Below, one piece after another: positions 39,236-52,221 of a stretch of DNA of 64,000 bases. Origin of the DNA: Gluconobacter sphaericus NBRC 12467 (GTDB lineage Bacteria > Pseudomonadota > Alphaproteobacteria > Acetobacterales > Acetobacteraceae); contig NZ_BJMK01000008.1 of the NCBI RefSeq assembly GCF_006539125.1, forward strand, positions 1-64,000, in the 5' to 3' direction. Numbering within the stretch: position 1 is the stretch's first letter; every line of letters starts with the position of its first letter. The notes under the pieces were generated by a model. That model saw nothing but the letters and a program-made list of their open reading frames with translations. It was not told the origin of the DNA and searched no databases. Position numbers and translations under genes: made by a program.

Positions 39236-39552
39236 CCACTCTTTTGCTTGCTCTCAACCTGCTGGTCACACTGGCGCTGATCGGAGTGATCCTGATCCAG
39301 CGTAGCGAAGGCGGTGGCCTCGGCATTGGCAGCGGCCAGGGCATGGGCTCCTTCATGAGCGGCCGCGGGACGGCAACGCTGCTGACGCGTGCCACGTCCG
39401 TTCTCGCTGGCATTTTCATGCTGTTGTGCCTGGTGCTGGCCGTCATGAACCGTGGCGCTTCTTCCGGCGTTGGCTCGCATGACATTCTGGCCGAGCCGCC
39501 TGCCGCAACCCAGACGACCACCACCACAACCCCGGCTGCACCTGCTCACTGA
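39232..39552 (+). CDS. secG: Preprotein translocase subunit SecG
   Basis: A 106-residue small subunit of the SecYEG channel. Two membrane segments are visible, about 3-19 and 52-70, separated by the conserved LIQRSEGGGLGIGSGQGMG loop with FMSGRGTATLLTRAT. The C-terminal tail is Pro/Thr/Ala-rich. It overlaps tpiA by 4 nt, an arrangement conserved in many proteobacteria. A strong terminator follows, so pyrG is probably transcribed from its own promoter. Confidence 0.94.
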   Translation: MTTLLLALNLLVTLALIGVILIQRSEGGGLGIGSGQGMGSFMSGRGTATLLTRATSVLAGIFMLLCLVLAVMNRGASSGVGSHDILAEPPAATQTTTTTTPAAPAH

Positions 39553-39560
39553 CCGAGCCT

Positions 39561-39597
39561 AAAGATCCCCGTTCAAACTTTTTAACGGGGATCTTTT
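39561..39597 (+). terminator. Intrinsic terminator after secG
   Basis: Stem AAAGATCCCCGTT (39561-39573) with AACGGGGATCTTT (39584-39596), a 10-nt loop and a run of four T. The stem is a full 13 bp. It begins 9 nt after the secG stop. Confidence 0.85.
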
Positions 39598-39646
39598 CAA
39601 CAGACGCGTCTCTTCGCTTCCCCTGCCCCATGTCGGCAGTGTATGA

Positions 39647-42108
<2,462 letters not shown>

Positions 42109-42110
42109 GT

Positions 42111-43964
<1,854 letters not shown>

Positions 43965-43973
43965 GATTGCACG

Positions 43974-44008
43974 ACGGCCTCATCTCCTTCGGGAATGGGG
44001 CCGTTTTT
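43974..44008 (+). terminator. Intrinsic terminator after eno
   Basis: Stem ACGGCC (43974-43979) with GGCCGT (43999-44004), and a run of five T from 44004. It lies 9 nt after the eno stop. The intervening loop can form a small inner stem. Confidence 0.8.
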
Positions 44009-44104
44009 CAGATCCAGACGTGAAAGATCTCTGCTTCATTCATTGTCTGATCATGATTGACTGATATAAGCTGAAGCAGTCCTTCAGAACGGAGTATTCA
44101 CGAC

Positions 44105-44434
44105 GTGACACTGATCCGGCTCATCAAGCGTGGTGTCCGCGCCGTTGCTCCCCCAGCTTTCTTCCTGTCCCTGACGGCCTATTTCGGGTGGAACGCCCTT
44201 CACGGCGCTCATGGTATTCATGCCTACCAGGAGCAGTTGCAGCTTCAGAAGGATGCTCTTCAGGCTCGGCAGGATGCCGACGACGAACAGAGTGTCTGGC
44301 GCCGGCGTGTCGTCGCGCTAAAGGAAAAGGCGCTTGACGCTGATATGCTGGATGAGCGGGCACGTGCCACGATGAATCTAACCCGCAGCGGTGATTTGGT
44401 TGTTCCCTACGGTCCTCACGACAAGCTATTCTGA
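44105..44434 (+). CDS. ftsB: FtsB/DivIC-family septum formation initiator
   Basis: A 109-residue bitopic membrane protein of the divisome, which with FtsL and FtsQ activates septal peptidoglycan synthesis. It has one membrane segment (APPAFFLSLTAYFGWNALHG at about 15-34) followed by a coiled coil rich in Gln, Leu and Lys (QLQLQKDALQARQD) and the typical LDADMLDERARATMNL region. The start is GTG 44105; GGAG stands about 10 nt upstream. In most alphaproteobacteria pdhA follows ftsB; here a terminator and rpmG follow. Confidence 0.88.
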   Translation: MTLIRLIKRGVRAVAPPAFFLSLTAYFGWNALHGAHGIHAYQEQLQLQKDALQARQDADDEQSVWRRRVVALKEKALDADMLDERARATMNLTRSGDLVVPYGPHDKLF

Positions 44435-44466
44435 GCAGTTGTCAGGAAACCTAGTTCAGTAGATAC

Positions 44467-44495
44467 AAAAAAAGCGGCCTTAAGGCCGCTTTTTT
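44467..44495. terminator. Bidirectional intrinsic terminator between ftsB and rpmG
   Basis: The palindrome GCGGCCTTAAGGCCGC (44474-44489) is flanked by seven A on the left and six T on the right. It therefore works for both converging genes. Confidence 0.9.
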
Positions 44496-44499
44496 CATA

Positions 44500-44519
44500 A
44501 AGGCTGTCGAAACAGCCTT
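44500..44519 (-). terminator. Second hairpin at the rpmG stop
   Basis: Perfect 8-bp stem AAGGCTGT/ACAGCCTT with a 4-nt CGAA loop, which includes the last bases of the rpmG stop codon. Together with the adjacent palindrome it makes a double-hairpin end for the rpmG transcript. Confidence 0.6.
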
Positions 44520-44685
44520 ACTTGATCTTGGCTTCGCGGAACACGACGTGCTTGCGTGCAACCGGGTCGTACTTACGCACTTCCATTTTCCCCGTAGCGG
44601 AACGGGCATTCTTCTTCGTGACGTAGAAGTAGCCGGTTTCGGCGGACGAAACGAGCCGGATCTGAATAACGTTGCTCTTTCCCAT
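44518..44685 (-). CDS. rpmG: 50S ribosomal protein L33
   Basis: A 55-residue ribosomal protein of the large subunit. It reads [20 protein letters not shown] and continues [20 protein letters not shown] with the C-terminal [11 protein letters not shown], the zinc-independent (cysteine-free) L33 form. ATG 44685 is chosen by family length and GAGGGT 5 nt upstream; a longer open frame to 44829 has no similarity to anything I know. It ends in a double hairpin. Confidence 0.97.
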   Translation of the reverse strand: MGKSNVIQIRLVSSAETGYFYVTKKNARSATGKMEVRKYDPVARKHVVFREAKIK

Positions 44686-44885
44686 GATACCCTCGGGCTT
44701 TCGCCATACTGATGCCGCTCGAAGGTGTCGATGCAGCATGTTGATCTCTAGATTGGGCGCACCATGCTGATTTGTGGTCCGCAGGTCAAGGCCCTGACGT
44801 ACAATTTCGGGGTTTTCCTGCGCTTTCAAAGACTTTCAGACCCAGAGAATCTTATCAGGCCACCGTGCAAGCCTCTCTCTTTCGC

Positions 44886-44914
44886 TTGTGAGGCAACAGA
44901 CAGGAACCTATAAG
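44886..44914 (+). promoter_or_regulatory. Predicted lexA promoter (-35 and -10)
   Basis: TTGTGA at 44886-44891, a 17-bp spacer and TATAAG at 44909-44914 form a plausible sigma-70 type promoter. The -10 lies inside the LexA operator. The start codon is about 76 nt downstream, leaving a leader of some 70 nt. Confidence 0.55.
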
Positions 44915-44918
44915 GAAC
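44904..44918 (+). promoter_or_regulatory. LexA operator (alphaproteobacterial SOS box)
   Basis: GAAC-CTATAAG-GAAC exactly matches the alphaproteobacterial LexA consensus GTTC-N7-GTTC (read as its complement GAAC-N7-GAAC). It precedes lexA and overlaps the -10 element, so it fits autorepression. Confidence 0.85.
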
Positions 44919-44990
44919 AAATGTGGGATGACTTTCATTCTACACCTTGTTTTCCGACCTGCCTCCGCCGAGGCGCATGGGAGCGCCTGC

Positions 44991-45701
44991 ATGCTGACCC
45001 GCAAGCAACACCAGCTTTTGCTATATATCGACGACCACCTTCGCAGGACGGGATATTCTCCTTCTTTTGACGAAATGAAGGATGCTCTTGAGCTTCGCTC
45101 AAAGTCTGGCATCCATAGGCTGATTTCTGCTCTGGAAGAGCGCGGCTTTCTGCGTCGTCACCATCATCGCGCCCGAGCGCTCGAAGTGTTGCGTTTGCCA
45201 AACATGGGAACCGAGGTTACTGCCGCTACGGGTACCGCGTTCCTCCCTGCCGTCCTTAACCAGGGGCAGAAGGGCCTTGAAGGTGCATTCTCAGAAGCCA
45301 GCGTCGCCAATGACCGCCAGACTGTCAGCATCCCACTCTATGGACGTATTGCAGCTGGTCTTCCGATCGAGGCCATGCAGGATGATAGCGATCGGATTGA
45401 CGTTCCGGTCTCGCTTCTTGGCACCGGCGAGCATTATGCCCTGACGGTTGCGGGTGATTCGATGATCGAAGCGGGCATTCTGGATGGCGATATCGCCATC
45501 ATACGGCGACGCGAGACTGCGGAAAATGGACAGATCATTGTCGCCCTGATCGACGAGCAGGAAGTGACGCTCAAAAAGCTGCGTCGTCGCGGATCGATGA
45601 TTGCGCTGGAAGCGGCCAACAGGGACTATGAAACCCGCATCTTCCCGGCGGAACGGGTCCATATCCAGGGTCGTCTGATCGCGCTTTTCCGGCAGTACTG
45701 A
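44991..45701 (+). CDS. lexA: LexA repressor
   Basis: A 236-residue SOS repressor-protease. Residues 1-65 form the winged helix DNA-binding domain ([17 protein letters not shown] and [20 protein letters not shown]). The cleavage site is Ala122-Gly123 in [11 protein letters not shown]. The catalytic dyad is Ser157 ([11 protein letters not shown]) and Lys195 (EVTLKKLRR). ATG 44991 is chosen; the frame to 44928 has no family sequence. GGGAG lies 7 nt upstream, inside a small AGGCGC/GCGCCT hairpin that may limit translation. It is regulated by a matching SOS box. After RecA-assisted self-cleavage it would derepress DNA repair genes. Confidence 0.96.
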   Translation: MLTRKQHQLLLYIDDHLRRTGYSPSFDEMKDALELRSKSGIHRLISALEERGFLRRHHHRARALEVLRLPNMGTEVTAATGTAFLPAVLNQGQKGLEGAFSEASVANDRQTVSIPLYGRIAAGLPIEAMQDDSDRIDVPVSLLGTGEHYALTVAGDSMIEAGILDGDIAIIRRRETAENGQIIVALIDEQEVTLKKLRRRGSMIALEAANRDYETRIFPAERVHIQGRLIALFRQY

Positions 45702-45745
45702 AACTGAGCAACTGTTGACGGCTTCAGAAGCCATCAGAATTCCTG

Positions 45746-46351
45746 TTATTGCGACGCAGCGGGTGTGCCTCGTACGACTTTCACGCTGCCATCCGGCGCA
45801 ATCAGTGTGCTTGTGCCGTCGCCATTCGGAATGACGATGGTCTTGCTTGGATTCTTGTTCAGGAAACGGGTAGCGCTATCGGGGACCGAGGATGGGAGTG
45901 TTGGAATTACATGGCTGCGGTCCCGGCTCACGCCCTGATGGGTATCGGCGCTTTCGCCGACAGACATGCTTTGCCCCTGCATGAGCTGCTGTCCGGAAGC
46001 CCCCAGAGCCCCCTTGCTGCCAATGCCTCCCATAAAGTTCTCGTCGAGAGCTGCGCCACCGAAATAGGTTGCAGGGTCTCCGAGGGCATGACTGAACGTG
46101 CTGTCGGGGTTTTCGACGTCCTTGAGAGTTGGAAGAGGCTGTGGGGCACCAGGCCAGATATTGCCGCCTTCAGGAAAGATCGGGGTTTCGGCGTATTTTT
46201 CACCACGGGCACGGTGAATATTTTCACTGTCACCGTGTGGACCATTGGGATTATCGAGTGCCGTCCACACCATGGTGTCACGGATATACTTGCCCATGCC
46301 TGAACAGCCGCTCAGAGCGAGAGGTAGTGCCAGCAGAGCGGCCTTCCGCAT
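45746..46351 (-). CDS. Putative lipoprotein of unknown function
   Basis: A 201-residue protein with a lipobox: LPLALSGC, with Cys at residue 16, so it is probably anchored in a membrane by lipid. The rest is Gly/Ser/Asn/Pro-rich and probably disordered, with no domain I recognise (GGNIWPGAPQPLPTL, STLIAPDGSVKVVRGTPA). The C-terminal segment VIPNGDGTSTLIAPDGSV looks like a short beta hairpin. It lies about 100 nt downstream of pgsA on the same strand, so it may be in the uvrC-pgsA transcript. Confidence 0.75.
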   Translation of the reverse strand: MRKAALLALPLALSGCSGMGKYIRDTMVWTALDNPNGPHGDSENIHRARGEKYAETPIFPEGGNIWPGAPQPLPTLKDVENPDSTFSHALGDPATYFGGAALDENFMGGIGSKGALGASGQQLMQGQSMSVGESADTHQGVSRDRSHVIPTLPSSVPDSATRFLNKNPSKTIVIPNGDGTSTLIAPDGSVKVVRGTPAASQ

Positions 46352-46452
46352 TTCTTACTCCCACAAGGTCAATGAATGACCCTTAGCGGTCCTTGTGACG
46401 GAGCGCCAGATGAAGACAGTCAAAGACATCCATAATTCCACAGAGACTAGTG

Positions 46453-47055
46453 TCAGAAACTGATCTTGGATGACTTGCGGGATTGTCCCGCCATGATACG
46501 GGCGAGCCCGGCAGTCAAATAACCCCAGCCGCTGATGACGGTCGGAATGACCGAGAACCAGAGAAGAATTCCACCGATCAGGCTGGCGGGAAGGAAGGAG
46601 AGACCCAGCATTCCTGCTGCCCCATCTCCACCGATCAGAAACCCGATCGCCACCATCTGAATTCCGGTTTTCCATTTCGCCAAGCGGGTGGAGGGCAGCG
46701 TTTCTCGCTGTGATGCCATGTATTCCCGAAGGCCACTGACCAGAATTTCCCGGACCATGATGATGATCCCGGCATAAAGTGAGAAAACCGGGAGGTGCGT
46801 CAGCCCGGCGAGAGCCAGAAGAAGCGACCCCACCAGCAGCTTGTCTGCAATCGGATCCATCATCCGGCCCAACTCCGAAAGCTGGTGCCAACGGCGTGCG
46901 AGTGCCCCGTCCAAATAGTCCGTGATGCACGCTGCAGTGTAGACCGCGCATGCAATTACGTTTGCAGTCGGCGAATGCACGGAGAGCAGCACGACCAGTA
47001 CAGGAATGGACGCGATACGCAGCAGTGTCAGGATGTTTGGCAGATCTGTCAGCAT
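46453..47055 (-). CDS. pgsA: CDP-diacylglycerol-glycerol-3-phosphate 3-phosphatidyltransferase
   Basis: A 200-residue membrane enzyme that makes phosphatidylglycerophosphate. The CDP-alcohol phosphatidyltransferase motif D-x2-DG-x2-AR-x8-G-x3-D-x3-D is complete in DYLDGALARRWHQLSELGRM followed by MDPIADK. About five to six membrane helices are visible, and the N-terminus MLTDLPNILTLLRIASIPVL is family-like. It lies 90 nt downstream of uvrC, an order common in proteobacteria. Confidence 0.95.
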   Translation of the reverse strand: MLTDLPNILTLLRIASIPVLVVLLSVHSPTANVIACAVYTAACITDYLDGALARRWHQLSELGRMMDPIADKLLVGSLLLALAGLTHLPVFSLYAGIIIMVREILVSGLREYMASQRETLPSTRLAKWKTGIQMVAIGFLIGGDGAAGMLGLSFLPASLIGGILLWFSVIPTVISGWGYLTAGLARIMAGQSRKSSKISF

Positions 47056-47145
47056 CGCAGGCAGTCTAGAACAGTTTTCGTCTTTCCGGTATGCGCCAAT
47101 GTGGCCGTAAAAGATGTATTTTTCGTGTAAATTCCGACGTGCGGC

Positions 47146-49083
47146 TTAATGGCTGCGATTATCGGTCGATGTCTTCTGCGCCCATTCCGGATGAAAATGC
47201 CCGTAAATGGCGGTTGCCGTACTCGAGCTGATCCCCGGCGCATTCTCAAGTTCGTCAAGGCTCGCTTGTCTGACGGATTTCGCTGAGCCGAAATGGTTGA
47301 GCAGGGCTTTTTTTCGCGCCGCCCCGATTCCCGGAACGTGATCCAGCTCCGAACTGCGCAGTCCTTTAGAGCGCCCTGTCCGATGGGTCGTGATGGCGAA
47401 TCTGTGCGCCTCATCACGCAGCCGCTGCAGGTAATACAGGACCGGATCTCGCGGCGGGAGCTGGAATGGCGGTTTCGATTCCATGAAGAACCACTCCCGC
47501 CCTGCGTCACGATCCGGTCCTTTGGCGATGGCAACAATCGGGATTCCTGTCACGCTCAGATCTGCCAAAACGGTCCGTACTGCGTTGAACTGCCCGAGCC
47601 CTCCATCAATCAGCAGCAGATCGGGCCAATCTTCCGGTCGCTCCCCGTTTTCAGGGCGATGTCCGAACCGCCGTTCCATGACTTCCCGCATCATGCCGAA
47701 ATCATCGCCTGGCGCGACAGGTCCCTTGATGGCGTATTTGCGATAGGCGCGCTTGTTGAACCCTTCCGGACCGCCCACGACCATCACGCCATAAGGGGCC
47801 TGTCCCATAATGTGTGAGTTGTCATAGGTCTCAATCCGCTGGGGAATTTCCGGCAGGCCAAACACTTCCGCAACACCCTCGAGCAGTCTGCGCTGTCCGG
47901 TATTCTCCGCCAGCTTCCGCTCCAATGCCTCACGCGCATTCAGTGCGGCATGCTCGACAACGTCTTTCTTTTCGCCCCGCTGGGGTCTCAGGATCTCGAC
48001 CTTCTGTCCGCGGCGTATGCTAAGGGCTTCCTCGACGAGATTCAGCTCTGGCAGTTCGCAGTTCACAAGAATGGAAGGCGGTGGCGGTTTGTTATCATAG
48101 AACTGGATCATGAAGGCGGACAGCACGTCTGCAGCGGTCTCTTCTTCCGAGTGTGCCGGGTAGAACGCCCGGTTGCCGTTATTGCGGTTGCCGCGAATGA
48201 AGAAAACCTGGATGCAGCTCTGACCAGCTTCCTGCCAGATGGTCATGATGTCCGCATCGTTGATTGAGGTCGGGTTGATTGTGCTCGAGCCCTGAATACT
48301 GGAAAAACCTCGGATCCTGTCCCGAATGGATGCGGCCCGCTCGTAGTTCATTTCCTGCGAGGCCTGCTCCATCTCGGCAACTAGGCGCTGCTGCAGTTCC
48401 GTGCTGTGTCCGGAAAGGAACTGGCGTGCCTCGCTGACCAGTTCGGCGTAATCTTCTTTGGAAATCCGGTTCACACAGGGCGCTGAGCAGCGCTTGATCT
48501 GGTACAGTAGACAGGGGCGCGTTCTGCTGTTCAGAACCGCATCCGAACAGGACCGCAGCAGAAAGCTGCGCTGCACCAGATTAAGCGTCTGATTGACCGC
48601 CCAGACATTCGCGAACGGGCCCCAGTAGGTCGCACCCTTAACCGGTTTGCCACGCTGTTTGGTGATCTGGGGAAACTCATGGCTCTCGGTCAGCATCAGC
48701 CACGGATAGCTCTTGTCGTCGCGCAGCAGGATGTTGAAGCGGGGCTTCATACGCTTGATGTAGTTAGCTTCCAGAAGCAGCGCGTCGGCTTCCGTCCTTG
48801 TGATGACGATTTCCATCGACACCGTCATCGACACCATCCGCCGCAGCCGCTCCGGCAACTGGTTGATGCGGGTATAGGACGACACGCGCTTCTTTAGGCT
48901 CAGCGCCTTGCCGACATACAGAACCTCTCCCTTCTCGCTCAGCATGCGATACACGCCAGGGCTGTAAGGAATGGTCTTCAATGCCTCACGGATGGCCTCC
49001 ACGCCCTGCTTTTTCTCTGCAGGAACAAGGGGGGCGTCCTGATCGGCAGGATAGTCGGAATGGTGCGGAGGAAGGTCGGTCAT
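47146..49083 (-). CDS. uvrC: Excinuclease ABC subunit C
   Basis: A 645-residue nuclease that makes both incisions in UvrABC nucleotide excision repair. The N-terminal GIY-YIG domain shows [19 protein letters not shown]. The UvrBC-binding segment ([20 protein letters not shown]) lies near 235. The RNase H-like domain has [20 protein letters not shown] and [14 protein letters not shown] with catalytic Asp residues. The C-terminal HhH repeats read [20 protein letters not shown]. Length is typical. No LexA box was found upstream. Confidence 0.97.
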   Translation of the reverse strand: MTDLPPHHSDYPADQDAPLVPAEKKQGVEAIREALKTIPYSPGVYRMLSEKGEVLYVGKALSLKKRVSSYTRINQLPERLRRMVSMTVSMEIVITRTEADALLLEANYIKRMKPRFNILLRDDKSYPWLMLTESHEFPQITKQRGKPVKGATYWGPFANVWAVNQTLNLVQRSFLLRSCSDAVLNSRTRPCLLYQIKRCSAPCVNRISKEDYAELVSEARQFLSGHSTELQQRLVAEMEQASQEMNYERAASIRDRIRGFSSIQGSSTINPTSINDADIMTIWQEAGQSCIQVFFIRGNRNNGNRAFYPAHSEEETAADVLSAFMIQFYDNKPPPPSILVNCELPELNLVEEALSIRRGQKVEILRPQRGEKKDVVEHAALNAREALERKLAENTGQRRLLEGVAEVFGLPEIPQRIETYDNSHIMGQAPYGVMVVGGPEGFNKRAYRKYAIKGPVAPGDDFGMMREVMERRFGHRPENGERPEDWPDLLLIDGGLGQFNAVRTVLADLSVTGIPIVAIAKGPDRDAGREWFFMESKPPFQLPPRDPVLYYLQRLRDEAHRFAITTHRTGRSKGLRSSELDHVPGIGAARKKALLNHFGSAKSVRQASLDELENAPGISSSTATAIYGHFHPEWAQKTSTDNRSH

Positions 49084-49398
49084 TCAGCTTCTTCAGTCAT
49101 CCACTGAACCTGTGGAAAAGTCTGTGGGCTGCTCCGTGACAGAATCATGAAAGCCCCGGTTTGCTGGAGATGCCATCAGATTGCCCAATTTTTAATCATA
49201 TTTTGTAAGTCATTGAAAACACTTGTATCTTGCTTCCCAATATATCCCGCCAGCGTCGATCTGTGGGACAGAAAGGTGCAGGAAGCTCCCGATGGGCATC
49301 TCTTCCGATCGTGGTGGACGAACCGACTCCCTATTTAGCCGTCCATGATCATGTTCTGTTCTGCTGGGCGCCCCCGAAAGCGTGTGAAGACTCCGCTC
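49084..49398. other. Intergenic region upstream of uvrC
   Basis: About 315 bases between the uvrC start and the dipeptidase stop, both on the minus strand. It is A/T-richer than its surroundings around 49190-49240, as expected for a promoter region, but I could not define a convincing -35/-10 pair. No coding potential or terminator is apparent. Confidence 0.5.
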
Positions 49399-50406
49399 TC
49401 AGGCTTTCTCTGCAGCCTGTTCGGCCGTCTCCAGAAGACGCAGCATGTTACCACCCCAGATGGCAGAAATATCCGCGTCGCTGAATCCTGCCGCCTGAAG
49501 GGCCCAGGTCACGTTTGCAGTTTCAGTTGCGTCCTTCCAGCCTGGAATACCGCCACCGCCATCGAAATCGGACGAGATACCCACATGCTCAACTCCGATA
49601 CGATCCGCAATGTACGAGACATGCCGCACCAGATCGTCAACAGTGCCTCCGCCGCCCTTTTTCAGGAAAGAGCCCATAGCAGTCACTTGAATCAGGCCAC
49701 CCGTTTCCTTCAGGCGATCAAGCTGCTCGTCATCCAGATTGCGCGGATGATCGCACAGGGCGCGGGCGCAGGAATGGCTGGCGAAAATAGGCGTGGTGGA
49801 GACTTCAGTGGCCTGCATCATGGTCGACTTCGCCGCATGGGACACATCGACCAGAACGCCTGTGCGGTTCATGTGTGCAATCGCTTCACGCCCCAGATTG
49901 GACAGGCCGTCATGAAGTGTATCGCTATCCGCTAGATCTTTGCGGGGAATGGCCGCATCCGCGAGTGCATTATGCCCGTTATGGGTAAGTGTCATGTAAC
50001 GGACGCCATAACGACGGGCGAGCTCGGCAATACGCTCTGGACGACCGCCCAGACCATGCCCGTTCTCGATCGCCGGAATGATGGCGAGGTCGTCTGCCTT
50101 GTGGGCGGCCCGCACATCCGCAGCTGTGCGGCAGATACGTGCGCCCTGATCGCCCTGCCGTCCTTCAAGTCCAGCAATCACGTCCAGCATGTCCTGAACC
50201 CGTTTCCAGCCGTTAGCATGTCCGGCTTCGTCACGGGGGCCCTGTGGAATATAGGCGGCCAAGCATACGGCCCGCAGACCGCCTTTGCGAGTCTTCGGGA
50301 CATTCACCTGCCTTGGCGTTTCTTCTGCCCAGGCATCCTGCCGGTCCGGCCAGGGAATATCGATATGGGAATCAAGCGTCAGGAGCGTGTCGTGCAGATC
50401 GGTCAT
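49399..50406 (-). CDS. Membrane dipeptidase (renal dipeptidase, peptidase M19 family)
   Basis: A 335-residue zinc dipeptidase-like hydrolase. The HxD metal motif is in LTLDSHIDIPWPDRQ. Further M19 landmarks are ENGHGLGGR, MTLTHNGHNALADA, GVLVDVSHAAKST and HVGISSDFDGGGGIPGW. ATG 50406 is chosen since the family starts just before the HxD; a longer frame runs into the divergent xthA gene. Bacterial members cleave dipeptides, often those with a D-residue at the C-terminus, and no signal peptide is seen, so it is probably cytosolic. Confidence 0.9.
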   Translation of the reverse strand: MTDLHDTLLTLDSHIDIPWPDRQDAWAEETPRQVNVPKTRKGGLRAVCLAAYIPQGPRDEAGHANGWKRVQDMLDVIAGLEGRQGDQGARICRTAADVRAAHKADDLAIIPAIENGHGLGGRPERIAELARRYGVRYMTLTHNGHNALADAAIPRKDLADSDTLHDGLSNLGREAIAHMNRTGVLVDVSHAAKSTMMQATEVSTTPIFASHSCARALCDHPRNLDDEQLDRLKETGGLIQVTAMGSFLKKGGGGTVDDLVRHVSYIADRIGVEHVGISSDFDGGGGIPGWKDATETANVTWALQAAGFSDADISAIWGGNMLRLLETAEQAAEKA

Positions 50407-50487
50407 GGTTCGTTCTAGATCGGACGGGAACGTCTTGTGTGCAAGAGGGTGCTTGTCAAAACGATCGATCCGGTCGATCCAGTTTGA

Positions 50488-51285
50488 ATGCGTCTCATCA
50501 CCTGGAACATCAATTCCCTTCGACTCAGACTGCCTCTGCTGAAGCAGATCGTCGAACAGGAAAACCCGGATATCGTTTGCCTGCAGGAAACGAAAGTCCC
50601 GGATCCTCTCTTCCCTGCTCAGGCTTTGGCCGAAATGGGGCTCTCTCATCAGATCTACAAAGGCATGAAGGGCTATAACGGTGTGGCGATCCTGTCGCGA
50701 CACGAACTACAGAGCGTAGACGGCACACCTGACTGGTGCACTCGCTCCGACTGCCGACATGTCGCAGCCAGTATTACCACACCGGCCGGCCCGATCCTGC
50801 TGCACGATTTCTATGTACCGGCTGGGGGAGACATCCCGGATCCCGAAGAAAACGAAAAATTCGCTCACAAGCTGGCCTTCGTGGACGAGGTAATCAGTTG
50901 GTTCAGCACCACACCACCTGCACGCAGTATTCTGGTTGGCGATCTTAATATTGCGCCGTTGGAACACGATGTCTGGAGCCACAAACAGCTCCTGAAGATC
51001 GTCAGTCACACGCCTCCCGAGATTGAACGTCTCAAGGCATGGATGGCAACGGGGTTTCAGGATGCTATGCGGACGATCACGCCAGAGCCCGAAAAGCTCT
51101 ATACATGGTGGTCATACCGTAACAAAGACTGGAAGAAATCCAACCGCGGACGCCGGCTTGATCATGTTTGGATGACGCCCGATCTGATGCCGGGCCTTCG
51201 TAATGTCCGGGTCCTTCAGGACGTGCGGGACTGGGACAGTCCCTCCGATCACGTCCCGGTCGTGCTGGATTTCGATCCGGCCTGA
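50488..51285 (+). CDS. xthA: Exodeoxyribonuclease III
   Basis: A 265-residue AP endonuclease/3'-5' exonuclease of base excision repair. It begins MRLITWNINSLRLRLPLL, with CLQETKVPD (catalytic Glu), GYNGVAILSR, the LVGDLNIAPLEHDVW metal-ligand segment, and the end LDHVWMTPDL and SDHVPVVLDF with the catalytic His. Length is normal. It is divergent from the dipeptidase gene by 81 nt, and convergent with the response regulator gene across a hairpin-rich repeat. Confidence 0.96.
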   Translation: MRLITWNINSLRLRLPLLKQIVEQENPDIVCLQETKVPDPLFPAQALAEMGLSHQIYKGMKGYNGVAILSRHELQSVDGTPDWCTRSDCRHVAASITTPAGPILLHDFYVPAGGDIPDPEENEKFAHKLAFVDEVISWFSTTPPARSILVGDLNIAPLEHDVWSHKQLLKIVSHTPPEIERLKAWMATGFQDAMRTITPEPEKLYTWWSYRNKDWKKSNRGRRLDHVWMTPDLMPGLRNVRVLQDVRDWDSPSDHVPVVLDFDPA

Positions 51286-51295
51286 CCCGTTACCC

Positions 51296-51338
51296 AGCCT
51301 GTCAGCCTTCAGGCTGACAGCCTTCAGGCTGACAGGCT
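51296..51338. terminator. Repeat-built palindrome shared by xthA and the response regulator 3' end
   Basis: The arms AGCCTGTCAGCC (51296-51307) and GGCTGACAGGCT (51327-51338) pair perfectly over 12 bp. The inside holds a tandem copy of a GCCTTCAGGCTGACA unit, so several hairpins can form. It lies 10 nt beyond xthA and overlaps the last codons of the response regulator gene. There is no T-run, so intrinsic termination is uncertain. Confidence 0.55.
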
Positions 51339-52058
51339 GTCGGAGCTGATGACACCACGGCCTTCCGGATCGAGACGATACCCGCCCCCTTCCGTAATCA
51401 GCAGTGACGTGCGAGCCGGATCGGGTTCGATCTTCTGGCGAAGACGGTAGATATGTGTCTCAAGCGTGTGGGTGGTGACGGCTGCGTTGTAGCCCCATAC
51501 CTCGTTTAGGAGAACCTGACGGGCCACCGGACGCTGACCTGCGCGGTAAAGATATTTCAGGATCGCCGCTTCCTTCTCCGTCAGACGGATCCTGCGGTTG
51601 CGGGCAGTTTCGACCAGCAGCTTGGCGGACGGACGGAAGGCATACGGACCGATCTCGAAGACGGCGTCCTCGCTGTTCTCGAAAATCCGCAGCTGGGCAC
51701 GCAGGCGGGCGAGAAGTTCACCGATCCGGAAAGGCTTGGCAACGTAATCGTTGGCTCCTGCATCCAGACCGCGAACGACGTCGTGTTCGTCATCGGATCC
51801 AGTCAGGATAATGATCGGCATGCGGACGCCTTCGCGTCGCAGCTCAGCGCAGAAATCGCGTCCATCACCATCGGGGAGAGTGATATCCAGCAGCATGGCG
51901 TCATAACGGGCACCAGGCTTGGCGAGAAGTTCGCGCGCCGCAGCAACGGAGGTCGCCTCAACGGCTTCCAGTTCGCCACCGTGCTGAAGCTGCTCTGCGA
52001 GAAGACGACGCAGCGTATCATCATCGTCAACAACCAGAATGGGGCGTGGACCTGCCAT
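51324..52058 (-). CDS. OmpR/PhoB-family response regulator
   Basis: A 244-residue two-component response regulator. The receiver domain has acidic pocket residues in VVDDDDT (11-14), the phosphoacceptor Asp58 in MLLDITLPDGDG, and Lys108 in YVAKPF. The C-terminal winged helix DNA-binding domain shows RIRLTEKEAAILKYLYRAG, VLLNEVWGYNAAVTTHTLET and HIYRLRQKIEPDPARTSLLI. No histidine kinase gene lies next to it, so it is an orphan here. The last codons form one arm of a palindrome. Target genes cannot be inferred. Confidence 0.93.
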   Translation of the reverse strand: MAGPRPILVVDDDDTLRRLLAEQLQHGGELEAVEATSVAAARELLAKPGARYDAMLLDITLPDGDGRDFCAELRREGVRMPIIILTGSDDEHDVVRGLDAGANDYVAKPFRIGELLARLRAQLRIFENSEDAVFEIGPYAFRPSAKLLVETARNRRIRLTEKEAAILKYLYRAGQRPVARQVLLNEVWGYNAAVTTHTLETHIYRLRQKIEPDPARTSLLITEGGGYRLDPEGRGVISSDSLSA

Positions 52059-52221
52059 AATAACCTGTCTCGTTCTATCACGACGGAAGAAAAGTCACAT
52101 CCGCAGAGGTCGGCGTTCGTAACTCGTGCATCTGGACTTGCCGTTCCCGTTACGGGGTGAAGAAAGCAGCATGCTCTCGGGGCAGACTATGGCAAGTACA
52201 GTCGCAAAAGGAAACAGCATT

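Noticed and set aside
49147-49338. 63-codon reading frame upstream of uvrC
   Set aside because: No family features, Cys/Trp-rich composition unlike real proteins here, no ribosome binding site.
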